This document shows, in pieces, positions 35,427 through 46,543 of a stretch of DNA of 64,000 bases (the stretch's first letter is position 1; the number at the start of each line of letters is the position of its first letter). The position numbers and the translations under genes were made by a program. This DNA is from Fremontodendron californicum (lineage: Eukaryota; Streptophyta; Magnoliopsida; Malvales; Malvaceae), in assembly GCA_030761205.1 (NCBI GenBank), contig JAULJL010000011.1:11274501-11338500 (forward strand). Direction: 5' to 3'. The notes under the pieces are model-generated. The model saw nothing but the letters and a program-made list of their open reading frames with translations. It was not told the DNA's origin and ran no database searches.

Positions 35427-36770
35427 ATGAGTGAATCAAGCGTTAACAAAAGAGTCTATTGTTATTGTCATATTGATGGTGAGGTCTTGATTGTTAATGG
35501 CAACTGTATAGAATATCGAGGTGGAAGAACAGTGGGTGTGATGATCGATGAAAACACTAGTTTTGAAGAATTAGTGCATCAAGTTGGGGAAAAATTAGGG
35601 AAGAGTGTTGATGGTCATGTATTTAGATATACACTGGAGTTTGACAAAACCAAGCTAATTGATTTGGTGAATGATGCCGGTTTGACAGATTTGATAAATT
35701 TTACTAATCGATTATGCAATTTGTATATTTTTCGAACTGAAGTGATTGAATCCGCCAACAACAATGACAGAAATATAGTGCATCATTCGAACGAAGATCT
35801 GTTATGGTAAGAAATATAAAGGCTTTATAACATAAAAGTATATAATTGCGTTACGTCTTAATTATCTTTTTGTTATAATTGCAGTGGGGTTATTGACAAT
35901 GAAGACATAAGTGGAAACTATTCTGAGAGGGAACGTAATGTAGGTTCTTCCGTTGAATGTTCTACTTCGAAGATATCTGGTGTTATTGTTGAATGTACTG
36001 CTGCGAACAAAAATCAGTTTGCAAGCGAAATTTGGAAAGATCACATTATTGGCAGCGGTCAGAAATTCAAAGATGCATCTGCCTTTAGGCTGGGTCTTTA
36101 TCAATTTAGTATTGCGAATGGATTTGCGTATAAGTTTAAGAGGAATAGTAAGTCTTTTATTAGTGTGGACTGCAAGGCTGAAGGCTGTCCTTGGCATTTA
36201 ACTGCTTCGAAGATGCGATCTACTGACTTTATGATTGTGGGGACATTTCTAAATGTGCACAACCACTATGCGCAAGATGCAATACAAAGTAGACCTTCTT
36301 CGAACTCAAAATTTGTTGCTGCCATAATTTCAGAGAAAATGAATTTGCAACCGGACACAACGCCACATCAAATTCGTGCTGCATTAGAATTTGAATGTGG
36401 AATTCCAGTGACCTACCAGCAAGCTTGGGCATGCAAAGAGCAATCCATGAAGTTGCTGCATGGGAAAGTCGAGGACTCGTACAAATTTGTTCCATGGTTG
36501 TGTGAGCAAATCAAAGATGCTGACCCCCAAAGTGTCGTAATCTGCACTTATGATAATGGTAATCATTTTAAGCAATTGTTTATCGCTTATGGATGCCTAC
36601 ATCTAATGCTGAATACAACAAATAACATTCAACAGTTAATATGGTGGGTAATCAACCTAATCAATCTACTGCTACTACAACCAATTTGTGAGGACTGTTT
36701 GTCCAAAGGATTGGTTTGGTTGCATTGCATTGCACTGCAGTGCAGCCCACCAGGGTGGGAGTGGGACTAA
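35427..36770 (+). CDS. MuDR-type transposase, N-terminal part only
   Basis: Two exons: 35427-35806 and 35885-36770, with a 78-bp GT-AG intron (GTAAGA...TTGCAG) that joins in phase. The predicted protein has 421 residues. It starts MSESSVNKRVYCYCHIDG with a PB1/ubiquitin-like region (FEELVHQVGEKLGKSVDG), followed by the MuDR DNA-binding domain at about residues 190-265 (SGQKFKDASAFRLGLYQFSI, SVDCKAEGCPWHLTASKM, FLNVHNHYAQDAIQ). It continues to the linker before the catalytic domain (ADPQSVVICTYDNGNHFKQLFIAYG) and then switches at about 36597 to an unrelated 58-residue tail. The DDE catalytic domain and the SWIM finger are absent, so it cannot be a working transposase. The frame itself is clean. 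It may be inactive, or could encode a DNA-binding fragment. Confidence 0.7.
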
Positions 36771-39369
36771 TAAGTGTCTTAGGAGTGTTTCTCCAAAGCT
36801 GAAAGGTATATTTGAGAGTATAGCCCACCAGAAGCACAAATTTATATTTATGCCTGTCAATTAATGGTACTAATTAATTCATAAATGCTTAATTCATATG
36901 GCATTATCATAACTTGCTTCTATTCTATCATCAAGATTCTAGATTTTTGCTTCATTTAAAACTCAACTAATCATATCAAAAATATATATATATTTTTTTT
37001 TGGCATTATAGTTCATAGAATAAAGATATTTAATCGTAAATATAAAATAAAGGTAGCGAGACAATGAAGACTAACACAAAGTATTTTATAAGACCAAACT
37101 ACAAGTGAAGCAGGTTAGAGAGCTTTGCTACGCATTTGTAGAACACAAAGAAATTGAAAATATAAAGCTTCCTATATCATCTTCAAAATAACAATAAATA
37201 TATCTTCCATTACAGGGATATAATCTAGCAAACTAGTTATAAAACACAAACAACCAGTCTGCTACAAATTTTAAACTAATCATGTTTGCGTAACACCATA
37301 ATATCCTTATTTTCAAGTTTCCAAATTACTCTTAACCTATTATGCGGTTCATTATAAAAGTAAATAATAATAAGCAAAGAGTAATTGATACACCAACTAC
37401 AATTGGTGATACTATAGCAAAAGCACCAAGTTATCATCTCCCTCAAAGATACAGATGCCCCAATAGCAACACAGTGACCATAATATGGTTTCTCCATCAT
37501 GGTCACGTAGCAAAAGATAAAATATGTGTAGTTTTTTGAAAGCTATATCAAATAAATCTTCCATATAAATCAAGTAAACACATTAACAGATGTCTTTTGC
37601 GCTATGAGGCCTTCGGACATCATGTTCTACTGAAAAAAATTTAAAACTGTGCTAACAACATGTTCAGTACAAATGGGCTCCTACAGTCTTAACAACATGT
37701 TCAGTACAAATGTTCCTAAAGTCTTACTACAGACATACCGCAAACCCCTAACCTTAATCCGTATAATGTTGGAATCGATTAAAACTATTCTAAAATAACA
37801 AGTTTACTAAGAAACCTTGCAAGAAAATAAGCCCACTTATATGTACATAGAACTATAACAGTATGTACATATAGCATAACCATATGTACATTCCGCAAAA
37901 GTATATGTACATTTTCATATTACTGACAAATTCTTTCTAAATCTCAATCAATTAAGCTCTTATGTGTTTCCAAACCATAAAATCATCTAAGTATTCTACT
38001 TATACTATTACTTAGACAGACCCCAAAACCCTAACTATAATCCTCCATTTAATCTCGAAATCGTTTAAAACAACTGTAAAATAATAGCTTTACTAAGAAA
38101 TTATTCAAAAAAAAAAAGTCCACTTCTATGTACATAACAAATTGACAGAATGTACATAAAACTTCAATACAAACAGAAAAGCAAATGCTAAAGAAAGGAT
38201 GTTGTTTCTTTAAGAGACTTAAACAAATAAGAAAATTTGAAGCTCTTAGTTGCAGAAAAAAAATGGTTATAACGTAGGCTACATACTTTGATTATATGTA
38301 CATTTGGCAGAATTATATGTACATTTTCAAAACTCTAATCAATTCTATCCTAAATCTCATTCAATTAACAATGTATTATATGTACATTTTCAATACTGCA
38401 GCTATTATGTTCAAAGTCCGAAATGAAAAGGTAAACTATTTTAACAGAATTGACAATGCAAATGGTCGGGAAATATCCCAGTTGAACCCCAACATAAAGG
38501 AGGAACTTATGGACTCTATGTCATAATGTCTAGAATCCTACTAATGGCCAATGGCTCATAAAAAACAGAATTTCACAAAGAATAATCGGGAGCAAGAACG
38601 AATTTATGTCAGTATGCAACTCATTCACACATTTATGTCACAAAGCACTTTTAACAAAGCAATTTTAACAAAACATCCACACATTTATGTCAGTATACAA
38701 GTCATTCAATAATAATGCTACCAAACAAATTCCTAACATCAAAATATAACTTATATTTCGCTACCAGACTTCCAGAACTTTCAATAACTCAGGATTTCTA
38801 GAACTTGATAAACCAAATAAACATACGCTGTATATTACAGACACAATGCACATGTTTGAACTTAATTGATGCTACCCAAATCCCATTACATTAGAGCATA
38901 ATTTAGCTGCAAGGAAAACAAATACGTGCAGAAATAAAAAACAATGTATGAAATCTAAACAAAACATTTCAAAAATCAAATAAAATTATGCCATGACAAA
39001 TCCAAAGAGGAAGGAGTTTACCTAAAGCTCTTCAGGACCAAGAATATGAGAAGATTTTTGGAGGTTTCACTCGGGTAAGGATTATCCTCCGATTTTCAGT
39101 CGCCTAAGGTTTTAGTTTCAGTCACCCTAAACCCAAAATGCAAAGAAAGTGAGGAAGAAATAGATGAAAAAAAATGAGGCAAAGGGAGAAAGGAAGGAGA
39201 CGAAATAAAGAGTGAAGAACAGAAAGAGAGAAAAACTGAAGCAAAAATTCGGGACCCAAGTGGAAGCTAAACTCAACAACACAATCAGAGACAAAATCCA
39301 AAACAGAGAAAAACAGAAGCAAGAAATCGGGAGAGAAAAGAAGCCAAAATTGACTTTGTTTTTTACGAT
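36771..39369. other. right interior of the MULE
   Basis: No transposase catalytic domain found on either strand. 37820-38390 carries TGTACATA clusters in inverted sense to the left arm. 39020-39370 is purine-rich and mirrors the pyrimidine-rich leader-like sequence of the left arm. The long lysine- or phenylalanine-rich frames here are composition effects. Confidence 0.55.
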
Positions 39370-39479
39370 TTCCTCTTTATCAATTTTTAAATTTTCTTTT
39401 TCCTTTTCAAAAATAATTTTTTTCAATGGTATCTTTTAACAATAATTCCTATTACACTGCATGTTTCTCATATTACCCC
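39370..39479 (-). repeat. internal MULE terminus (right side)
   Basis: Read on the minus strand from 39479: GGGGTAATATGAGAAACATG, then 'attattgttaaaagataccat' and 'gaaaaggaaaaagaaaatttaaaaattg', aligning to the outer left end 28676-28775. A further weaker copy lies at 39480-39545. It marks the end of a second MULE inside the outer one, or a duplicated terminus. Confidence 0.7.
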
Positions 39480-39539
39480 AATAATCTTTCTCAATGGTAT
39501 CAATTAAAAAAAATCCTATTAGACTGGTTGTTTTTCAAA

Positions 39540-41783
39540 TTCACCCTACTCACAAAATCTACTCTAAACCCCAATACAAATTAAGCTCTAAAGACTTCCA
39601 TCTATTTAAAATTACCAAAGTAACAAAAATATAATGATTCATACAAAATGACTAAGACTAGTAAATTAAAACACTCTTGCTCCCTAAGGCCAAAAGCCAA
39701 ACTCTTAAACATAATCAATGTCGTTATTGTTTTTGTCATTTAAAACGACTTTAAACTAACACAATTTATAAGAAATGCTTCAACAAAATAAGCCCACTTA
39801 AATGTACATATAGCAAAACAATATGTACATATAGCATAACAATATGTACATGTAGCATAACTATATGTACATTCTTGCCAACTATATGTACTTTTTTATA
39901 CTGACAATTTCTTCAGTCTTGTATATGCAAGCAAGAAAGAAAACAACAAGCAGGAATATCATTTCAATTAAATAGAGGCACAAACACTATCATGACGTTA
40001 AACAAATATCAAAGCTTTCAAATTCATTTTAAAAGCAGTTTAAAGTTAAAACTATTATTTTAAGTAAATGGTTTATCAGTTCTATAACTTATGATTAAGT
40101 AAATATGTCAAATTGCAAATATATGTTCATAGACTCTTACAAATATCTGCTTATACATATCCAAACCTGCCCATAACAACCAAGTTTTGTGTAAGGAAAC
40201 CATGTGCATGGAAAATATAACAAATCAAACACAGTAGCCTCTCATCAACTAAATAAGGGATACAACTGAAGATAAAGAAATCATACATGTAAACCAAATT
40301 GACAATTTATGAAGTAAAATATAATTCATAACAAAGGGTAAACAGCTGCAAATTATAAAATGGAAGAAACTAAACAGACAAAAATGCATCTAAATTATTG
40401 AATTCTACAGCAGAAACTCCTATTCTTAACACCACCATCCTTCATTTATCATTTAATTCGTTGGAATGTGAATATAGTTATAGCAAACGCTCTGTTTAGG
40501 TTCATATAAATTGAAATTTAAAAATGTTTTGGACATAAAATGCTTATTTACCTCTTCATTGTTTGCCCTCTCGAAAAATTAATGAATTAAAGTCATTCTT
40601 ACAATTGATGGCAACCTTACTGAATAAATGATCTTTCCCCCTTTCACTTTGACTTATGTTCGCATCAGAATATAAGAGTGTCAGGAACCACCAACAAATT
40701 TCAGCTAAAATGTTAATATCACTTTTAGGACAGAAAACAAACTACAATATCACAACAAACTGCTTTTTTTTTTATGGCAGACAACATTACAACAAACAAT
40801 ATCACAAGACCAACCAAGTTTTCAATGATAAATCGAACAAAAATGAATTCTCTATACGATTACTTTTAGGATAGAAAACAACAGTATTTAGTGTATGGAT
40901 ATATATAGAATCTATAAAACAACAGATAAACAAAAATTAAAACAAGGTCAGAAGAAGTTCACCTGGTTTTGTAAAGTTGCTTTCCTTGTATACTGCTTCC
41001 CCAGGAACATACACATCAACCTTCTAATATAAGAAAAATATCATGTCAATAGAGTAACAGGAGAATAGAAAAGATATGTCATATCAAATTAAAAATGTCT
41101 AATTTATATAATATACATACAGATAAGTCATTTTCGAACAATGTCAATATATTGTTCTCATTCTAGTAGCCAATAATTACAGAACACTAGATCTCAAAGA
41201 AATTTAACAGTTTCTGAAAGTTCTTTAACAAGAGAAGATGAAACAATCGCACCATTCTTTTATAATAACACATTCATATTTCTAGTTCTTTTATAATAAC
41301 AACATACCCATAAATTAAAACCGAAATAACATAATACCCACAAATCAAAATCAAAATAACAAACAAAATTTTACCTCAATCTTCTTCCTCAGCTTCCTAT
41401 TTCGATCGCTGACCTAAACCCAAATAAACTCACAAATTAAACAAACTTTGAAATGGGTTTTCAATCCCTAAACCTTAACTTCTCAGCTGGGTGAATGATT
41501 TTGAACAAAATAAAACTAGGTTAAAAACGTTGGTTGGGTGAATGATTTTTAACATGCAACAAAGAGAACAAAACGAGAAGAAGAAGTGCAGGATGAAGAA
41601 AAACGTTGTTTGGGTCGATTTCTGTCTTCTAATTTTATCAAGGAAAAACAAAGGTTAAACATGTAATTTTAATTTCCTTTCTAATAATATAAAACTTTTA
41701 CATTTCCTTTTTCAAAATAACTTTTAGATTTTGTACCATCTACATATTATTACTTTTGCATTGCATGTTTCTCATATTTTCCC
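39540..41783 (-). repeat. right long terminal inverted repeat of the MULE
   Basis: Inverted copy of 28676 to about 30850; on the minus strand it begins GGGAAAATATGAGAAACATG at 41783. No coding feature. The inner part (39560-39820) also matches the repeated blocks at 32.2 and 33.6 kb. Confidence 0.75.
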
Positions 41784-41792
41784 AAATAAGAT
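41784..41792 (+). repeat. right target-site duplication of the MULE
   Basis: AAATAAGAT, identical to 28667-28675. Confidence 0.9.
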
Positions 41793-42230
41793 TGGTAACT
41801 ACGTTGGATCCCATTTATAGTGATATTGGATTGGATAGATTTGGGTGTAGTAAAGGAATTGTTGGGCCTTTTGTTGATGAAATAGACGTGGCTTTTATAG
41901 CAGATAGTGAGACCAGGCCATCTAATGTGCATGGCCCATGCCCCCAAATCTACCACTTTCACCTCTGATCGTGGGGTTTCTAACCCATGTTCACAGAGAA
42001 CTAATGAGAATAGGTCAGGGAGGAAAAAAGTAAAAGATCTTGTTGATTTGGAAAAGGAATTGTTATGTAAAATTATCAAAAAATCAAATAAGAGAGGAAG
42101 AAAACCCAGTAAGATAAAGGCTAGAAGGGGCCATAGGTCGAGAAGAAAGCAAACGAATCAGTTTCGGAAGGTGACTTCAGGAACCTCAAAAAGATCATCA
42201 AGGAAGATGCTAAAGCCACTTGGAAGTTAG
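41793..42230 (+). pseudogene. LINE ORF1-like protein, 3' part
   Basis: Continues the frame cut at 28675. It reads LVTTLDPIYSDIGLDRFG and, in another frame, a highly basic end with SGRKKVKDLVDLEKELLCKI and KSNKRGRKPSKIKARRGHRS, compatible with the nucleic-acid-binding C-terminus of a LINE ORF1. It stops at TAG 42228-42230. Confidence 0.5.
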
Positions 42231-44755
42231 GTAAGATGTTGGGTTGTTCTGCAAATTGTTAAAATGATTTAGTGGTTGAGAGAATCAAAGGGTTAGATGA
42301 TCGTCACTAAGATCGGATGTCCCAGGTGCAAACTGATTTTGGCGTTGTTATGTTAGTCCTGATGGTCGATTTGGTGATTGGTTCGTGATAGAGTTGTGTG
42401 GTGTCAATTTTGAGTTTGTGTGTTCTGTTATTAATGGTTTTTGGTTGTTGTGGGTGCTGCGTGGCCTATCTAGGGAAGTATTGGGTGCAACTCTTCATTG
42501 GAATTTGCGTGGGATGTGTACGTCTTGAAAGTAACAGTTCATTGGATGATCCGACACTATTGTTTGTATGGAAAATCTTTGATTTATGGGGATTTATTTT
42601 ATTTTCATTAAGTATTGATTTTGAATTTTCAAGGATTTAGGCTTGGAGCAAAAATAGTATGTGTTGACTCTTGTAATCAAGCTGTTACAAAAGCTAGATG
42701 GCGTTGTCTATTGGCATTTGAGGTGTGTTCCCCTGGTTGCTTGGTGTATGACAGGGGAGCTTTTGTTTAAGTTTTTTAAGTTTTAAAGAGAAATGATTAT
42801 TTATTTGGTTATTCTTTTGCCTTTGTTTTTCAATTTTCAGGTTTCGTCACATGTTTATTTGTTTGATTTTAATTAAATGAGTATGAAAAGGGATTATATG
42901 GAACAGTTGGCTGTGGTGAAGTGGTTTGGGAAGGTTATGGTAAAGGAAGCATTCATGTCTTAGACTCGGTGTCTCTGGGAACAAACAGGTTGGTGGTATC
43001 TGATATTGGTATGGTTGTTTCTATGATGAGAATAGGGGTGTTTTCATTGTTTGGATACTCGTTTTGTGGCCATATTTTTTATCTTCTCGAACATGTGACA
43101 TCTTGATAGGATTTCTCTCTTGGATGCTTGTTTTCAAACCACTCATATGAGGGTTTTTTTTTTTTATGTTGGAACCGGGGTTAAATTACAATGGATCAAG
43201 AAGATAGAGAATGACTGCTTCAATGTGATTGTCTTTTATTGTTGAAGTTGGAGCAGGATCTTTTGTAATTAATTTTAGGGAATCTTATGAACTTGCAGAT
43301 TATTAAACAAAATCTTTGGGTTTTTGAGATGAATTGTATTAGGCATGGTGGTGAATTTTGATAATTTAGTTTATGATGTGCTACCTACTTGATGGTGCCT
43401 TTTAGGAAGTTGTGAATGGATGTTGCATTAGTGTGGCTTCTTTTGCTTTGTGGACTTAGAAAGGATGTTCTTGTGTCGCTGTATGTTGTAACCTAAAGGT
43501 GTTGATTATCTGTGTGTTTATTCTGGTCTTTTCCCTTTGTTTTCAAACAGTGGATGCTTGTTTTTGGGTGTTCCATTATCTTGACTGCAGTTACTTGGTT
43601 TTTAGACTTGTTTCTACTGGGTTACTTTTAATCAATAAGTGTCTTTAACTCTGAAAAATCAAGGTTTGAGCCTGGCAAAAAAGATCTGTTTTGAATCAGA
43701 CTTGATGGTGCCATTTTATTGATGCTGTAAATAGGGTCCTTGGCCTTGGATGTTAATGGGTTTTCTTTTTTGAAATTGATCATTCCTAACTATGTTTGGC
43801 TAAGGCTATTTCTGTAAGATTTTGATTGAAGTAAATCTTAAGAGAGATGCTTTAGCAAAGGCTGGGGTTAACAAAAATGGCAGTTGTATGGCTTGCCCTG
43901 AGAAGTGACAACGTGTTCCTTCTGCATATAACAATTTCATTAAGGAGGAATCCAAAGAATCAAGGCTAGTAATCCCGACATCAATGCTAGTTTGGGACTT
44001 GGAAGGTTTTCCTTTTCTAATCTGGAATGAGGAAACTTGCTAAGACTGTGATTGGCTTGCAATAGATTTTTATTTTTTTTTAATTCCTCAAGAAAGTTTT
44101 TGACATTTTTCTAGCTTTTGAAAGATTCCTTAATCAAGAAAGAGAAATGGGCAACTTCTTCAAATTGCTCTCTCTGGATGGTGATATTCTTTCTATCAGA
44201 TATGATGGTTTTGCTTTGCCTGATAGCTGTACTGCACCTTTTACACAAATATTCCAAGAGGCTGATGTTGTAATATTTTTTGGTGATTTGATTCTTTTAT
44301 ATCCATGTAAAACCCACATTCTTATATAGAATTACCAAGTCAAGTTGCATGCACAATCATAAATGTTTTAAATTCTGTTTAAGTTCATATATATTCCTCT
44401 ATAATATTTCGAATGAGATACATACATTTTATCCATATGTGAACATACTTTGAAAATATCTTTGATAATTTTCGATAACTAATGACCTTAACTTTTAATT
44501 TGATTATTGCATATTGTGCAATACAACAACAAAAAAAAGAAAGTATTTTATTAGAAATGAATTTTATATTAGGTCAAATTAGATAATAAGCATTTTTGTT
44601 GGTTTATATATAGACTTGGTGTTTCCTTTAAGAACTTAGGAACCATGAGTCATAAAGCCCAATAAAAAAAAAAAAAAAAACTCGAAAACCCACCAAACCC
44701 AGTTCTAAATCAAAAAAGAAAAGAAAAAGAAAGGGGCATTGTCTTTCTTATGTTA
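42231..44755 (+). other. probable remnant of LINE 3' region
   Basis: Mostly GT-rich plus-strand sequence without a clear RT. At 43827-43869 EVNLKRDALAKAGV resembles the end of the RNase H domain that closes plant LINE ORF2 (consensus idea: E-A-N ... D-x-L-A-K-x-G). If right, ORF2 has lost EN and RT. From about 43930 to 44755 nothing recognisable; a short frame at 44147-44329 has no support. Confidence 0.3.
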
Positions 44756-44763
44756 CCTCCAAT
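44756..44763 (+). repeat. left target-site duplication of hAT-type element
   Basis: CCTCCAAT, identical to 46544-46551. Eight base pairs is the hAT signature. Confidence 0.9.
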
Positions 44764-44777
44764 TAGAGGTGGCAATT

Positions 44778-44992
44778 GGGCGGGTTCGGGTCGGGTTCAT
44801 TTGGGTTCGGGTTCATTCGGGTTCGGGTTCATTCGGGCTCGGGCTCATTCGGGTTCGGGTCCATCCGGGTTCGGGCTCATTCGGGTTCGGGTCCATCCGG
44901 GTTCGGGCTCATTCGGGTTCGGGCTCATTCGGGTTCGGGCTCATTCGGGTTCGGGTTCGGTCTGGGTTCGGGTTCGGTCTGGATTCAGGTAT
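44778..44992 (+). repeat. GC minisatellite, left end of hAT element
   Basis: Tandem CGGGTTCGGGTTCATT / CGGGTTCGGGCTCATT units of 16 bp in about 12-13 copies, ending in 'cgggttcggtctgg'. All three forward frames stay open and spell GSGSFGFG-like peptides; these are not genes. Confidence 0.9.
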
Positions 44993-45400
44993 GTTTTACA
45001 TCATTTTATTTTATATTAGATGTAATCATTTTTACGTAATTTAAATATTTATATCTAAAAACAAATTATTAATTTATTATTATTTTTATACTTTTGCTAT
45101 TATATGATATTTTTAATTATATTTATTTTTTAAAATTAATATTTGTTAGCACCAAAAGAATAAGAAATTAATTTGTTATATAAAATCAAATTTTGAAATA
45201 ATTTACTATAAAAAATATGATATATTATAAATTAATCATATTGATATTTAAAATAATTGATTTGATGAACTCGAATTTCAAAATATAAATACATTATAAT
45301 TTATATTCACTATAAAATAAAAAACTTTTAAAAATAAATTCTGGCCTTTATCTATTCGTTTATATACTTATAAAATGCAAAAATTTTATGCTTATAGTCA

Positions 45401-45404
<4 letters not shown>

Positions 45405-45440
<36 letters not shown>
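45405..45440. repeat. (AT)n microsatellite
   Basis: Uninterrupted alternating AT/TA run inside the hAT element. Confidence 0.9.
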
Positions 45441-45441
<1 letters not shown>

Positions 45442-45851
45442 GTACTTATATTTTTTCATCAGTATAAAGTATAAATTATAAAGTAGTACTAAAAAAATAT
45501 AATTTATATTTAAAATATACGTAATAAATATATAATTAATATGATTATTTATTAATATATAATAAATATACCCAAAACCAAAAAGCCATAAAACTCAAAA
45601 CCCCATTAAACCCACCCTCTAAAATAAAATCCCATGAAAGCCATAATCCAATTAAACACACTCTAACCTAACCGTATAAGTATAACCCAAAAGGCCAAAA
45701 TAATTGAATTATTGTCAAATTTTTTTACCCTTAAAGAATAATTGAATTATTGTCAATTTTTTTTTTTCACATCTCTAAAATTTTCAAGAATTTAAAATAT
45801 TTAGATTGTAAATTCATCATGATATGAGACGTTAAAGTTATAACTTATAAG

Positions 45852-46090
45852 TAGAGGTGGTCATGGGCCGGGCCGGGGCCCGGTTTTTTTTTTTCTCTGT
45901 CCAGGCCCGGCCCTGGGTAGTCTAAGCCCGCCTGTTTAGGCCCGAATCACTGTTTATTGGAATAAAAAAATAATTTTTTTTATTTTTTTTATAATTAAAA
46001 TTAAATAAAATAATATTATTATAATAAAAATCACTGTTCTGGGCCGGCCCGAAACATAAATTATCCTGCCCAGGCCCGTGAGCAGGTCTA
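45852..46090. mobile_element. nested small hAT-type MITE, 239 bp
   Basis: Left end TAGAGGTGGTCATGGGCC; right end read inward TAGACCTGCTCACGGGCC. An exact 8-bp duplication CTTATAAG flanks it (45844-45851 and 46091-46098). GC-rich termini with palindromic GGGCCGGGCC/GGCCCGG and an A/T-rich centre. Inserted into the larger hAT element. Confidence 0.9.
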
Positions 46091-46270
46091 CTTATAAGTA
46101 CAAAATATAATTTACTTTTTGATAAAATTATTATTTCATCATCATATATATATTTTAAATTTTAATTAAATTATTTAAAAAAATTAGAATAAAATTAATA
46201 ATTAAAGTTATTGCTTTGTAAAAAAAAAATTAATTAATTGCAATTTGATTATTTTTATTTTTAGTATTAA

Positions 46271-46532
46271 ATTCGGGTTCGGGTTCGGGCCGGTCTCGGG
46301 TTCGGGTCCATTCGGGTTCGGGCTCATTCGGGTTCGGGCCCATTCGGGTTCGGGTCCATTCGGGTTCGGGTCCATTCGGGTTCGAACCCATTCGGGTTCG
46401 GGTCCATTCGGGTTCGGGCCCATTCGAGTTCGGGTTTTTTCGGGTTCGGGTTTTTGACTTTTTGGTCAAATCGGGTTTGGGCGGGTTCGGGTTCAGGTTT
46501 TTTTGGACGGGTTTTCGGGTTCGGGTTCATTT
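46271..46532 (+). repeat. GC minisatellite, right end of hAT element
   Basis: Same 16-bp family as the left one (CGGGTTCGGGTCCATT and CGGGTTCGGGCTCATT), in the same strand orientation rather than inverted. It decays toward the end into 'gggttcgggttttt'. Confidence 0.9.
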
Positions 46533-46543
46533 TGCCACCTCTA

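Larger units (their letters stand above)
30720..40000. repeat. dispersed TATGTACATA motif clusters
   Basis: The palindrome TATGTACATA and close variants recur in clusters at about 30740-30810, 31215-31310, 32190-32270, 32515-32570, 32950-33150, 33685-33760, 34040-34120, 34520-34740, 35085-35310, 37840-37920, 38125-38390 and 39800-39900, usually as 'gtacatatag' and separated by 15-30 bp. The clusters flank the transposase on both sides and lie in both inverted arms. Confidence 0.85.
28676..41783 (+). mobile_element. Mutator-like compound element, 13.1 kb
   Basis: Both ends begin, reading inward, with the identical GGGAAAATATGAGAAACATG (24-bp identity in all), and a perfect 9-bp duplication AAATAAGAT flanks the element. 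The empty site is recovered by joining 28675 to 41793, which restores the LINE frame (GEIRLVTTLDPIYS). The arms are inverted copies over about 2.2 kb. Inside lies a truncated MuDR-type transposase (35427-36770) and an additional terminus copy at about 39478, so the element seems to be one MULE built from, or invaded by, related MULEs. Confidence 0.85.
44764..46543. mobile_element. hAT-type non-autonomous element, 1780 bp
   Basis: Ends TAGAGGTGGCAA and TTTTGCCACCTCTA form an inverted repeat of about 12 bp, and CCTCCAAT is duplicated on both sides. There is no transposase; the interior is AT-rich with a GC minisatellite close to each end and another small element inside. TAGRGGTGGCAA-type ends belong to a common plant hAT-derived non-autonomous group. 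Confidence 0.9.

Noticed and set aside
39122..39439. Lysine-rich (plus) and phenylalanine-rich (minus) frames
   Set aside because: Purine-rich MULE arm sequence; composition explains both, and no motif is visible.
41750..42079. 109-residue minus-strand frame
   Set aside because: Overlaps the MULE terminus and the LINE ORF1 remnant; crosses the insertion junction, so not an ancestral gene.
44147..44329. 60-residue plus frame and 61-residue minus frame on the same DNA
   Set aside because: Neither has motif support and both are within chance length for the region.
44739..45044. Glycine/serine-rich frames in all three forward frames
   Set aside because: Produced by the 16-bp GC minisatellite; the same occurs on both strands at 46208-46557.
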